From the NCBI GenBank assembly GCA_027490725.1, contig JAIXXN010000064.1:34413-98412 (forward strand): DNA of 64,000 nt, in the 5' to 3' direction. This document shows, one piece after another, positions 40,280-49,091 of the stretch. Every line of letters starts with the position of its first letter. Within the stretch, counting starts at the first letter, position 1. A program made the translations under genes and the position numbers. Source of the stretch: Oxalobacteraceae bacterium (GTDB lineage Bacteria; Pseudomonadota; Gammaproteobacteria; Burkholderiales; Burkholderiaceae_D). Below the pieces are notes generated by a model. That model searched no databases. It saw only the letters and a list, made by a program, of their open reading frames with translations, and was not told where the DNA came from.

Positions 40280-41236
40280 CTAGCCCAGCCGCGTCCTGAT
40301 CTGCGCCAGCATGGCGCTGGCCGGATCGCTGCCCAGGCAGTCCAGCACCACCCGTTCCGGCATCGAGCGCAGCCATGTGAGCTGGCGCTTGGCCAGCTGG
40401 CGGGTGGCGATGATGCCGGTTTCGCGCAGGGTCGCGTAATCGATGCTGCCATCCAGATATTCCCACGCCTGCCGGTAGCCAACGCAGCGCATCGATGGCA
40501 GGCCGGGGTGCAGGTCGCCACGCCGACGCAGTTGCGCCACTTCGGTCAGCAGATTGCCGGCCGGACTGTCGGCCAGCATCACATCGAAACGCTGGGCGAT
40601 GCGCTGGTGCAGCACGGCGCGGTCCGAGGGTTCGAGCGCGAACGAGAGTAGTTCGAACGGCAGGCTGGTCTGTTCGCGCTGGGCCAGTAGTTCCGACATG
40701 GGCTTGCCACTGAGGGTGCAGATTTCCAGGGCACGCTGGATGCGCTGGGCGTCGGCCGGTGCTAGCCGTGCGGCCGTCTCCGGATCGAGCAGCGCCAGCC
40801 GGGCGTGCATGGCGGGCCAGCCGATGCGGGCGGCATCTTCTTCGAGTGCAGCGCGCAAGTCAGGATCGGCGCCGGGCAGGTCGTCCAGTCCGTCTTTCAG
40901 GCCTTTGAAATACAGCATGGTGCCGCCCACCAGCAGCGGCAGTTTGCCGCGCGCTGCAATCTCATCAACCAGTCGCAGCGTGTCGGTGCGGAACTGCGCC
41001 ACCGAGTAGGCGTCCAGCGGGTCGATGATATCGATCAGGTGGTGCGGTGCGGCGGCCAGTTCGGCGCGGCTGGGCTTGGCAGTGCCAATGTCCATGCCGC
41101 GATACACCAGTGCCGAATCGACCGAGATGATTTCGCAGGGAAGCTGGGCGGCGATGGCCAGCGCGGCAGCCGTTTTGCCCGACGCGGTCGGGCCCATGAT
41201 GGCGACGGCCAGTGGCAACTTGGAATTCGAGTGCAT
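40280..41236 (-). CDS. miaA: tRNA dimethylallyltransferase
   Basis: This 318-residue enzyme transfers a dimethylallyl group to A37 of tRNAs that read UNN codons. Seen are the P-loop GPTASGKT near the N-terminus, ISVDSALVYRGMDIGTAKP, the DIIDPLDAYSVAQF block, PLLVGGTMLYFKGL and the C-terminal RQLAKRQLTWLRS. ATG 41236 starts one base after the mutL stop; a GTG four codons upstream is also possible. The mutL-miaA pair is a common proteobacterial arrangement. Confidence 0.95.
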   Translation of the reverse strand: MHSNSKLPLAVAIMGPTASGKTAAALAIAAQLPCEIISVDSALVYRGMDIGTAKPSRAELAAAPHHLIDIIDPLDAYSVAQFRTDTLRLVDEIAARGKLPLLVGGTMLYFKGLKDGLDDLPGADPDLRAALEEDAARIGWPAMHARLALLDPETAARLAPADAQRIQRALEICTLSGKPMSELLAQREQTSLPFELLSFALEPSDRAVLHQRIAQRFDVMLADSPAGNLLTEVAQLRRRGDLHPGLPSMRCVGYRQAWEYLDGSIDYATLRETGIIATRQLAKRQLTWLRSMPERVVLDCLGSDPASAMLAQIRTRLG

Positions 41237-41237
41237 A

Positions 41238-43241
41238 TTACTGACCACGCAGGAAGAGTTTGTCGAGCGCGCCGATTTCGACTTGCACCCAGGTCGGGCG
41301 GCCGTGATTGCACTGGTCGGCCCGTTCGGTGCTTTCCATCTGGCGCAGCAGGGCGTTCATTTCCTGCGTCGACAGGATGCGGTTGGCGCGCACGGCGGTG
41401 TGGCAGGCCAGTGTGCCCAGCAGTTCGTTCTGGCGTTCGATTAGCAGGCGCGAGCCGCCGAATTCGCGCACATCGCGCAGCACGTCGCGCGCCAGCGTCT
41501 GGGCGTCGGCATTTTTCAGCAGCACCGGTACGCTGCGCACGGCCAGCGTGGTGGGCGACAGCGCGGCGATATCGAAGCCCAGCGTTTGCAGGGTGTCCTG
41601 ATGTTCGTGCACGGTCGCCACTTCGATGGCGTCGGCATAGAAGGTGACGGGAATCAGCAGCGGCTGCACCTGCATGGCTTCACCGGCGACATGGCTTTCC
41701 AGCGCGTGCTTGAGCTGTTCGTACAGAATGCGTTCGTGGGCGGCATGCATGTCGACCAGCACCAGTCCTTTGGCGTTCTGGGCGAGGATGTAGATGCCGT
41801 GCAGTTGCGCCAGCGCGAAGCCGAGCGGGAATTCTTCCTGCGCCATGGCCGCTGCCGAGGCGATGTAGGGACTTGCCTGCGGCAGCGTCAGATCGCTGTC
41901 ATTGCGGCGATGTTCACTGCTGCTGCCATCACTGGCCGGCGTGGCATTGCGTGCCGCGTCGCTGGCGCCACTGAACAGGGCGCCATAGCGCTCCGTGCTC
42001 TGTGCCACGCCACCCGTTGCGGCGCCCGCGTAGTGCGGCGTGTAGGGGTTCGGTGACGCGCCAGTAGCATCGTTGCGGGCAAACGGCGAGGGCGAGAAGG
42101 TCGGTGCGTAATCAGGTTTCAGCAAGGCGCCGAAGCTGGTCTGTTCGCCGCGCCATGGCGCCGTTTCCAGGCTGCCGGCGGCCGGCAGTGGCGACGGTGC
42201 GCTGCCATGCGCGGTGGCCGAGGTCTGTGACAGCGCGCGCTGCACGGCGTGGAACACGAACTGGTGAACGGCGCGGCTGTCGCGGAAGCGCACTTCGATT
42301 TTGGACGGGTGGACATTGACATCGACCAGTGCCGGATCGAGATCGAGCGCTAGCACGTAGGACGGGAAGCGGTCGCCATGCAGTACGTCCTGATAGGCCG
42401 CTTTGACGGCGTGCACCAGTACTTTGTCGCGCACAAAGCGACCGTTCACATAGAAGAACTGGCCGTCGGCGCGCGCTTTGGAGGCGGTCGGCAAGCCGGT
42501 ATAACCATGCAGGCGCAGCGGGCCGGCGCTTTCATCGATAGCCAGCCGGGCTTCGGCAAAGCCTTCACCGAGAATATGGGCGCTGCGCTTGGCCATTTCG
42601 CTGACGTTCCAGTGGTCGACGGTGCGGCCATTGTGGCTCAGCGAGAACGAGACATCGGGACGTGCCAGCGCAATCCGCCGTACCACTTCGGCGCAGTGAC
42701 CGAATTCGGTCTGTTCCGATTTCAGGAATTTACGCCGCGCCGGCGTATTGAAATACAGATCCTGTACATCGACCGTGGTGCCGTGAGCACCCGAGGACGG
42801 TGCCACCGTGCCCTGATGCGAACCGACCAGTTCCCACGCATGGGCCGCATCGGCGGTGCGCGAGGTGAGCGTCACGGCGGCCACCGAGGCGATCGAGGCC
42901 AGTGCTTCGCCACGGAAACCCAGCGTACCGACGTTTTCCAGATCATTCAGCGAGGCGATTTTCGAGGTGGCATGGCGCGCCAGTGCCAGCGGCATCTGCT
43001 CAGGCGGGATGCCGCGCCCATTGTCGGTAATGGCGATGCGTTTCACGCCGCCTTCTTCGAGCCGCACGGTGATCTGGCTGGCGCCCGCGTCGAGCGCATT
43101 TTCCAGCAATTCCTTGACCACGGCCGAGGGCCGTTCCACCACCTCGCCGGCGGCTATCTGGGAAATCAGCTGATCGGGCAGGGCGCGGATCGGGCGCGGC
43201 GGCTGAGGCAGGTCGGGAGTAGTGGTGTCGGGCGCGTTCAT
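41238..43241 (-). CDS. mutL: DNA mismatch repair protein MutL
   Basis: The 667-residue GHKL ATPase has LISQIAAGEVVERPSAVVKELLENALDAG, ITDNGRGIP and FRGEALASI in the N-terminal domain. A long low-complexity linker (about 335-470) follows, then the C-terminal dimerisation domain. DMHAAHERILYE matches the endonuclease motif DQHA-x2-E-x4-E with Gln to Met, suggesting a latent nicking MutL as in organisms without MutH. It couples mismatch recognition by MutS to strand removal. The linker is rich in Ser, Pro and Ala and is expected to be disordered. Confidence 0.95.
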   Translation of the reverse strand: MNAPDTTTPDLPQPPRPIRALPDQLISQIAAGEVVERPSAVVKELLENALDAGASQITVRLEEGGVKRIAITDNGRGIPPEQMPLALARHATSKIASLNDLENVGTLGFRGEALASIASVAAVTLTSRTADAAHAWELVGSHQGTVAPSSGAHGTTVDVQDLYFNTPARRKFLKSEQTEFGHCAEVVRRIALARPDVSFSLSHNGRTVDHWNVSEMAKRSAHILGEGFAEARLAIDESAGPLRLHGYTGLPTASKARADGQFFYVNGRFVRDKVLVHAVKAAYQDVLHGDRFPSYVLALDLDPALVDVNVHPSKIEVRFRDSRAVHQFVFHAVQRALSQTSATAHGSAPSPLPAAGSLETAPWRGEQTSFGALLKPDYAPTFSPSPFARNDATGASPNPYTPHYAGAATGGVAQSTERYGALFSGASDAARNATPASDGSSSEHRRNDSDLTLPQASPYIASAAAMAQEEFPLGFALAQLHGIYILAQNAKGLVLVDMHAAHERILYEQLKHALESHVAGEAMQVQPLLIPVTFYADAIEVATVHEHQDTLQTLGFDIAALSPTTLAVRSVPVLLKNADAQTLARDVLRDVREFGGSRLLIERQNELLGTLACHTAVRANRILSTQEMNALLRQMESTERADQCNHGRPTWVQVEIGALDKLFLRGQ

Positions 43242-43283
43242 GGGGCGATTATAACTGCTTGCCGCCCGCCTCGCGCCCTGCGA

Positions 43284-44195
43284 CTAGGGTTTGACGCGCA
43301 CCGGAATCGGCGCGTTACACAGTTCCACATAGCCGGGCGAGAACAGATTCCACGGGCCGCCACGGTTGCGCTGGGCATCGATCACCTGCTGGTAGATCGG
43401 CGCTTCGCTGCGCATCACTTCCAGATGGCTGCGTTCTGCTTCCGGCACATCCGCTTCCAGGCGCACCGAGCGGATCGCCATGCGGTTTTCCTGGGCACCG
43501 TAGAAGCCCATCGTTTCGCTGCCGCGCGGCAGTGAGGACAGCAGCGCCATGCCGGACAGCACCCGACCGACTACGGTGATGTTGCGATCCAGATGGCGCG
43601 GCGCGTGGCCGGTCACGGCATACAGTTCGGCACCATTGCCACTATCGCTGCCATTGTCGCGACCCACCCCGACCATGCCGTAGCAGTGGGTTAGCCAGGT
43701 GGTGCCGGCGCGCGTGTCGCGGCCCACCGGGAAGCCGTTGGAGTGGCCGATTTGCGGTGCATAGCCATCACGGTCGGGCTGACGGACAAAGTGCCGGTCG
43801 TTCTTCAGTGGCACGGTAAATTCGCCGGCTACTTTGGCTTTGGCGCTACCCAGCGGACGGGGCGCAGTTTCCGCTTGCGGATCGCCCCACTGGGCCACAT
43901 AGTTGTCCTGCGAGCGCAGAATCGCCAGACCATCGTAATATTTCTCTCGCACCAGCGTTTCGATATTCGCGATATTTTGCGGGGCAAAGCTGGGCGCCAG
44001 TTCGATTACCACGCGACCGCTGGCGAGCTCCATATAGAGTGTGTGCTGCGGGTCGGTGGGGCGCCAGTCGGACGCTTGCGATTGTTTGACGAGGTCGCCG
44101 ACGCTGGGTTTGATCGGTAAATCGGCAGCGCTGGCCAGGCTGCTGGTGAGCAGCACGAGCGTGGACAAGGACGGTAACAGCACGGTTCGGTACAT
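43284..44195 (-). CDS. Periplasmic cyclophilin-type peptidyl-prolyl isomerase
   Basis: The 303-residue exported protein has a signal peptide (MYRTVLLPSLSTLVLLTSSLASA) and a cyclophilin-like domain with VVIELAPSFAPQNIANIETLVREKYYDGLAILR, the usual first half of the fold. GYAPQIGHSNGFPVGRD and CYGMVGVGRD occupy the positions of the active-site and Ala-Asn regions but are divergent, so catalytic activity is less certain. An extension of about 70 residues follows the fold. The gene stands alone between mutL and the divergent dedA gene. Confidence 0.8.
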   Translation of the reverse strand: MYRTVLLPSLSTLVLLTSSLASAADLPIKPSVGDLVKQSQASDWRPTDPQHTLYMELASGRVVIELAPSFAPQNIANIETLVREKYYDGLAILRSQDNYVAQWGDPQAETAPRPLGSAKAKVAGEFTVPLKNDRHFVRQPDRDGYAPQIGHSNGFPVGRDTRAGTTWLTHCYGMVGVGRDNGSDSGNGAELYAVTGHAPRHLDRNITVVGRVLSGMALLSSLPRGSETMGFYGAQENRMAIRSVRLEADVPEAERSHLEVMRSEAPIYQQVIDAQRNRGGPWNLFSPGYVELCNAPIPVRVKP

Positions 44196-44331
44196 CCGGT
44201 ATCTCCCTGGTAAATGGGGCGCGCGGTTTGTGCGTCCCGGTAAGATTGTAATCCGTATATCGAACGTGGGAAACTACGCGCACAGCGCCATTCGTGGTGT
44301 ATGATTCCGGCGCTGACTTTATGGGAAGAAT

Positions 44332-44976
44332 ATGGACTTTATGCAATTCTTCGACATGATTCTTCATGTCGACAAAGCGCTGGGAGATTTGATTCGGAAC
44401 TACGGTATTTGGGTGTATGCCGTATTATTTGCCATCATTTTCTGTGAAACGGGGTTGGTGGTACTGTTTTTCTTCCCCGGTGACACACTGCTGTTCATCG
44501 CTGGTGCCATGTGCGCAGTCGGTGAAATGAATCTGTTCCTGTTGATGGCGCTGCTGATTACGGCGGCTGTGACCGGTAATACGGTGAATTACTGGATAGG
44601 CGAGGCCATCGGCCAGCGCGTGTTCACCCATGATTACCGCTGGCTGAACAAGGATGCCTTGCGCCGTACCCATAATTTCTTCGAAAAACACGGCGGCAAA
44701 ACCATCGTGCTGGCCCGTTTCGTGCCGGTGGTGCGCACCTTCGCGCCATTCGTCGCCGGCGTGTCGGACATGACGCATGCCCGCTTCCAGTTTTACAACA
44801 TCAGCGGCGCCGTGCTGTGGGTGGTGCTGCTGACCACGGCGGGCTACTTCTTCGGCAATATCGCCATCGTGCGCGAACACCTGACCGAAATCGTGCTGGT
44901 TGGCGTGGGCGTGGCGGTGGTGCCGATGGCGCTGGGCGGTGTCTACAAGCTGGGCCGGCGCCTGCTAGGCCGGTAA
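44332..44976 (+). CDS. DedA-family membrane protein
   Basis: The 214-residue polytopic protein has the VTT/DedA (SNARE-associated) domain: FCETGLVVLFFFPGDTLLF near 40, the re-entrant GNTVNYWIG near 83, and FFEKHGGKTIVLARFVPVVRTFAPFVAG near 120-147. This last block carries the conserved E and R residues of DedA/UPF0056 flippase-like proteins. Members support undecaprenyl phosphate or phospholipid flipping and membrane potential. The start is ATG 44332 after GGGAAGA. Confidence 0.92.
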   Translation: MDFMQFFDMILHVDKALGDLIRNYGIWVYAVLFAIIFCETGLVVLFFFPGDTLLFIAGAMCAVGEMNLFLLMALLITAAVTGNTVNYWIGEAIGQRVFTHDYRWLNKDALRRTHNFFEKHGGKTIVLARFVPVVRTFAPFVAGVSDMTHARFQFYNISGAVLWVVLLTTAGYFFGNIAIVREHLTEIVLVGVGVAVVPMALGGVYKLGRRLLGR

Positions 44977-44988
44977 ATATGTTTGCAT

Positions 44989-45013
44989 AGGCCGTCTGCC
45001 CTGCAGGCGGCCT
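44989..45013 (+). terminator. Hairpin after dedA
   Basis: AGGCCGTCTGC (44989-44999) pairs with GCAGGCGGCCT (45003-45013) over 11 bp with one G-T, loop CCT. It lies 12 nt past the dedA stop and has no T-run. Confidence 0.6.
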
Positions 45014-45132
45014 GTAGCCTTGCGCTACGCTCTTATTTCATAAATAAATATCTTTCCTCGCCGCGCAGGCGCTCAAGTTTTTCCCCAATGCATCCGTATA
45101 CCAGTGTGTAATTCTTTCACTTCTGGACTCCG

Positions 45133-46230
45133 ATGCGTACTTTACTCACCCTGATAGCCTGCTGCTGCGCGTTGGCGAGCGCCGCCAGCGCCAACGAACC
45201 GCATGAGTCGGCGTCGGCCAAGGCGTCTGCGGTAGCATCCACAGTCAAAACCAAAGGTACCCCGGCGGCGGGCGCCAAGTCGGAGCATGGTGTCAGCGTG
45301 GGCGGCGTACCGCTGAAACAGCTGGCGGCGGCAGCGGCGGAAAAAGAAGCCGAGCCAGCGTCCTCCGGTGCGCGCAAGATAGCCAGTTCCGCTGCCAGTG
45401 CGCGCGAGCGCGAAGCCGAAGCGGAGTCCGACCTGTCGGCCAAGATCGCAGCGCGGCTGGCGATCATGCGCGCTAACCAGCAAGCCCGCGTGGTGGCTGC
45501 GGCCAAGGCCAAGAAAGCGGCTGCGGTGGTGGAAGCGGCGCCTCCCCGTGTAATCAGCCATCACTGGTCCTACGAGGGCGAAAACGGCCCTGCCAACTGG
45601 GGCAAAATCAATCCAGAATGGTCCAAATGCAGTACCGGCAATCGCCAGTCGCCGATCGATATCCGCGATGGCATGAAGGTCGAACTGGAACAGATTACCT
45701 TTGACTACCATCCGTCCTCGTTCAATGTGACGGATAACGGCCACACCGTGCAGGTGATGCTGGGCGGTGGCAATTTCATCACGGTGCAGAACCGCATGTA
45801 TGAGCTGATCCAGTTCCACTTCCATCGCCCTTCGGAAGAGCGGGTCAATGGCAAGGGCTATGAAATGGTGATGCACCTGGTGCACAAGGATGGCGAAGGC
45901 AAGCTGGCGGTGATTGCGCTGCTGATGGAACGGGGCCGTCCGCAACCGGTGATCCAGACGGTATGGAACAACCTGCCACTGGAAAAACTCGACACCATGG
46001 CACCATCGTCGGTGATCGATCCGATCGACCTGATTCCGGGACGGCGTGACTACTTCACCTTTATGGGCTCGCTGACCACGCCACCGTGCAGCGAAGGCGT
46101 GCTGTGGCTGGTGATGAAAGAGCCGATTCAGGCCTCGCCAGCGCAGATGGCGCTGTTCAGCCGTCTGTATCCGATGAATGCACGGCCGGTGCAACCGGGT
46201 TCGGGTCGCATCATCAAAGAGTCCAACTAA
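45133..46230 (+). CDS. Alpha-class carbonic anhydrase with long Ala/Lys-rich N-terminal segment
   Basis: The 365-residue secreted enzyme has a signal peptide (1-20), then about 110 residues rich in Ala, Lys, Glu and Ser likely to form a coiled or extended segment (ARKIASSAASAREREAEAES, AKAKKAAAVVEAAP). The catalytic domain follows from about 137. Its signatures are HWSYEGENGPANWG, NRQSPIDIRD, the zinc ligands H-x-H in LIQFHFHRPSEE and the third His in VMHLVHKDGEG, and GSLTTPPCSEGVLW with the substrate-pocket Thr. It hydrates CO2 in the periplasm. The N-terminal segment is not part of typical bacterial alpha-carbonic anhydrases and may attach the enzyme to the envelope. Confidence 0.92.
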   Translation: MRTLLTLIACCCALASAASANEPHESASAKASAVASTVKTKGTPAAGAKSEHGVSVGGVPLKQLAAAAAEKEAEPASSGARKIASSAASAREREAEAESDLSAKIAARLAIMRANQQARVVAAAKAKKAAAVVEAAPPRVISHHWSYEGENGPANWGKINPEWSKCSTGNRQSPIDIRDGMKVELEQITFDYHPSSFNVTDNGHTVQVMLGGGNFITVQNRMYELIQFHFHRPSEERVNGKGYEMVMHLVHKDGEGKLAVIALLMERGRPQPVIQTVWNNLPLEKLDTMAPSSVIDPIDLIPGRRDYFTFMGSLTTPPCSEGVLWLVMKEPIQASPAQMALFSRLYPMNARPVQPGSGRIIKESN

Positions 46231-46271
46231 GTCCACCCGCGCAATGCGGGCGGTATTCGCAAGCCGCTGGG

Positions 46272-47117
46272 CTAACCGGCGCAGCTGATACGGTGCTTGC
46301 CGGTCCAACTGCTGCCAGCGGCCAGCAGTTGCTGGTCGATGCGGGCCGGTTCGATACACACGAAACGCCGATATTCTTCATCGGCCAGATCGGTGAGCGC
46401 GGCGGCATCTTCCTGCCCCGGATTCCATACCACCCAGTTAGCAAAGCCCTGCTGCTCCAGTCGCAGCGTGCTGCTGGCCGTGTTCAGCGTGAGGGTCGGC
46501 GTGGCGTCATACAGACGGTCATGCTTGGCGGTGAAGTGCAGGGCAGGGTGGTTCTGGGTGGCCGTTTGCAGATGGTGGTCGGTATAGCGCTGGCCCTGCA
46601 GGCCACTGATGCTGGTGGCCGATAACTGGCCCACTTCGTAGTAGGTGTGCAGTGCCACGCCGAACGGGAAGGCTAGCTCAGCGTTATTTTGTACCGTGAA
46701 GCTGACCTCGAGCGTGTCGCCTTGCAGGGTGTAGCGCAGGGTCAGGGCAAACGCATGCGGCCAGGCCTGGGCATGTTCGGCGCTCAGGTCGTGCTGGTTC
46801 AGCTGCAGTTCCACGAAGGACTGGCCAGCATCGCCACCGCTGGCGCCGACGCGCCAGTGGCTGACGCGGGCAAAACCGTGACGCAGGCCGGGACCGCGCA
46901 TATTAAATTGCGGGAAAATCACCGGCACGCCGCCGCGGATCGCTTTGCTGCCATCGAGCGGGGTCTGGCTGCTGACGAACAGGCGCTCGGTGCCATCGCC
47001 GGTCTGCCATGACAGCAGATGGGCGCCGAACAGCGACACCGTGATGTGGGCGCCATCGGCCGCCGTGATCTGCACTGCGGGCAGTGCGCCATATTCCGTC
47101 ATCGTTACTACTGCCAT
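46272..47117 (-). CDS. D-hexose-6-phosphate mutarotase (YeaD-like)
   Basis: The 281-residue aldose-1-epimerase-like protein has LLSWQTGDGTERLFVS, KAIRGGVPVIFPQF (substrate phosphate region), HGFARVSHW with the catalytic His, FPFGVALHTYYEVG with the second His, and the catalytic Glu region RRFVCIEPARI. It interconverts anomers of glucose-6-phosphate. It stands alone between the carbonic anhydrase and amiC genes and converges with the former. Confidence 0.9.
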   Translation of the reverse strand: MAVVTMTEYGALPAVQITAADGAHITVSLFGAHLLSWQTGDGTERLFVSSQTPLDGSKAIRGGVPVIFPQFNMRGPGLRHGFARVSHWRVGASGGDAGQSFVELQLNQHDLSAEHAQAWPHAFALTLRYTLQGDTLEVSFTVQNNAELAFPFGVALHTYYEVGQLSATSISGLQGQRYTDHHLQTATQNHPALHFTAKHDRLYDATPTLTLNTASSTLRLEQQGFANWVVWNPGQEDAAALTDLADEEYRRFVCIEPARIDQQLLAAGSSWTGKHRISCAG

Positions 47118-47172
47118 GTGGGTTCCGTGTAGTGTTGGTCAGTCAGGTAAAACTTCAGTTCAGTAAAGTCAC

Positions 47173-48567
47173 TCAAGCCAGCCGGTTTTTCGCCAGTGGC
47201 GGGTTCTTGGCAAAATAGCGGCGGATGCCTTTGACGATGGCTTCGGCCAGCTGGTTTTGATAACCCTCGTCGAGCAGTTTGGCTTCTTCTTCCGGATTCG
47301 AAATAAACGCCGTTTCGATCAGGATGGACGGAATGTCCGGCGCTTTAAGCACCGCAAAACCGGCCTGTTCGACCGAGCCTTTATGCAGCCGGTTGATGCC
47401 GCCAATTTCGCCCAGCACGGATTTGCCGAGTTTCAGCGAATCGTTAATCTGGGCAGTGGTGGACAGGTCGATCAGCACACTGGCCAGCTGGCGGTCGTGG
47501 TTGCGCACATTCACGCCACCGATCGAGTCGGCCAGATTTTCCTTGTCCGCCAGCCAGCGCGCCGCCGTCGAGCTGGCGCCTTTTTCCGACAGTACGAATA
47601 CCGACGAGCCGCGTGCACTCGATTGCACAAACGCGTCCGCGTGGATCGAGACAAACAGGTCGGCCTGTACTTTGCGGGCTTTTTCCACCCGCGTGCCGAG
47701 CGGCACGAAGTAGTCGCCATCGCGGGTCAGCATCACGCGCATATTGGGAATTTCCTCGATGCGGGTTTTGAGCCGTTTGGCAATCGCCAGTACGATGTCT
47801 TTTTCACGGCTGCCGTTCTTGCCGGACGCGCCGGGATCTTCGCCACCGTGGCCGGGATCGAGCACGATTGTCAGCATGCGTACCAGCTTGCCGTTGTGGT
47901 CATGCCGGTCGGCCACCCGGGTGGGTAGTTCCTGTGCCTTGCTGTCCGTTTCCGGCCGCGCTGCTTCGGGCGGCGCAGCCGGGGTTTCGCCGGGCAGCGG
48001 CTTGCCGCTGCTAGCGCCGCTACTGGCGGGGTTGTCCACTTTCGCGGTATTGCCGTCGTTGGACCAGTTGCCTTTTTCGATCATCGCCGCAATCGGATCG
48101 GCTTCCTTGACCGGATACAGGTCGAAGATCAGGCGGTGTTTGTAATTCCCGGCCGGCGCCAGCGTGAACACTTGCGGGCGCACTTCTTCTTTCAGGTCGA
48201 ACACCAGCCTTACCACGTTGGGGCGGTTCTGGCCTACCCGCACCTGCTTGATATACGGGTCATTCGACTGGATTTTGGCGACCAGACTCTTCAGCGTCGG
48301 GTTCAGTTCCAGCCCTTCGATCTCGACCACCATGCGTTCCGGGTCTTTCACCATGAAGTGGGTGGCTTTGAGCACGGCATCGTTTTCCAGCGTGACGCGG
48401 GTGTAGTCTTCGGCCGGCCAGACGCGCACGGCCAGAATCTGCGCCGCCATGGCGCGCACCGGTGCCAGTACCGACAGCAGCAGGGTGGCCCCGGCTTTGA
48501 GTACGGTGCGACGGGTGAGTGGCGCAGCGCTCACAGATTGGGGGCGAATTTCAGACGTTGGAGGCAT
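47173..48567 (-). CDS. amiC: N-acetylmuramoyl-L-alanine amidase AmiC
   Basis: The 464-residue enzyme has a twin-arginine signal (LTRRTVLKAGATLLLSVLAP at about 17-36), an AMIN domain (about 45-150: VRVWPAEDYTRVTLEND, FDLKEEVRPQ) and a Zn-dependent Amidase_3 domain from about 230. The amidase part shows TIVLDPGHGGEDPGASG, KDIVLAIAKRLK, LFVSIHADAF and ILIETAFISNPEEE. It splits septal peptidoglycan to let daughter cells separate. The first 37 bases overlap the tsaE end. Confidence 0.95.
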   Translation of the reverse strand: MPPTSEIRPQSVSAAPLTRRTVLKAGATLLLSVLAPVRAMAAQILAVRVWPAEDYTRVTLENDAVLKATHFMVKDPERMVVEIEGLELNPTLKSLVAKIQSNDPYIKQVRVGQNRPNVVRLVFDLKEEVRPQVFTLAPAGNYKHRLIFDLYPVKEADPIAAMIEKGNWSNDGNTAKVDNPASSGASSGKPLPGETPAAPPEAARPETDSKAQELPTRVADRHDHNGKLVRMLTIVLDPGHGGEDPGASGKNGSREKDIVLAIAKRLKTRIEEIPNMRVMLTRDGDYFVPLGTRVEKARKVQADLFVSIHADAFVQSSARGSSVFVLSEKGASSTAARWLADKENLADSIGGVNVRNHDRQLASVLIDLSTTAQINDSLKLGKSVLGEIGGINRLHKGSVEQAGFAVLKAPDIPSILIETAFISNPEEEAKLLDEGYQNQLAEAIVKGIRRYFAKNPPLAKNRLA

Positions 48568-49025
48568 GAGTGACCAGCGGGGGTGGATGCCCGCAATTCT
48601 ACATCACGACCCAGTCCGCCCACTGCCACGTTCAGGGTGAGGTCAAGATCGGCGGCCGGCAGCACCCCGTCAGCCTTTTCCGGCCATTCGACGATGCAGA
48701 TGTTGACCCCGTTGAAATCTTCGCGGAAGCCGGCGTCGAGAAACTCTTCCGGGCTGCCCATGCGGTATAGATCGTAGTGGATCACGCTCAGCGGCTGGCC
48801 GGCCAGTGTGACCGCATACGGCTCGCTGAGCGTATAGGTCGGGCTTTTCACCGTGCCGACATGGCCGGCCGCGTGCAGCAGGGCGCGCGTCAGGGCGGTT
48901 TTGCCGGCACCCAGATCACCATGCAGGTAGATCACCAGGCCGGGCGCGATGGCGTGCGCCAGCGCGGCGCCTAGCGCGGCGGTGGCAGCTTCGTCGTGGA
49001 GATGGGCTTGAAAGTGCGGCATCAA
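48531..49025 (-). CDS. tsaE: tRNA threonylcarbamoyladenosine ATPase TsaE
   Basis: The 164-residue P-loop protein has GDLGAGKTALTRALL as Walker A, SPTYTLSEPY, IHYDLYRMGSPEEF (Walker B region) and ICIVEWPEKADGVLP. It is the ATPase of the TsaBDE complex that makes t6A in ANN-decoding tRNAs. It is the first gene of the tsaE-amiC pair and divergent from queG, an arrangement widespread in betaproteobacteria. Confidence 0.95.
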   Translation of the reverse strand: MMPHFQAHLHDEAATAALGAALAHAIAPGLVIYLHGDLGAGKTALTRALLHAAGHVGTVKSPTYTLSEPYAVTLAGQPLSVIHYDLYRMGSPEEFLDAGFREDFNGVNICIVEWPEKADGVLPAADLDLTLNVAVGGLGRDVELRASTPAGHSCLQRLKFAPNL

Positions 49026-49091
49026 TTAAAATGTCAGGTTGGTTGGTACGCCAGCCATTGTAACCGCCTGCGACCTTTCTTACACCGCCCC

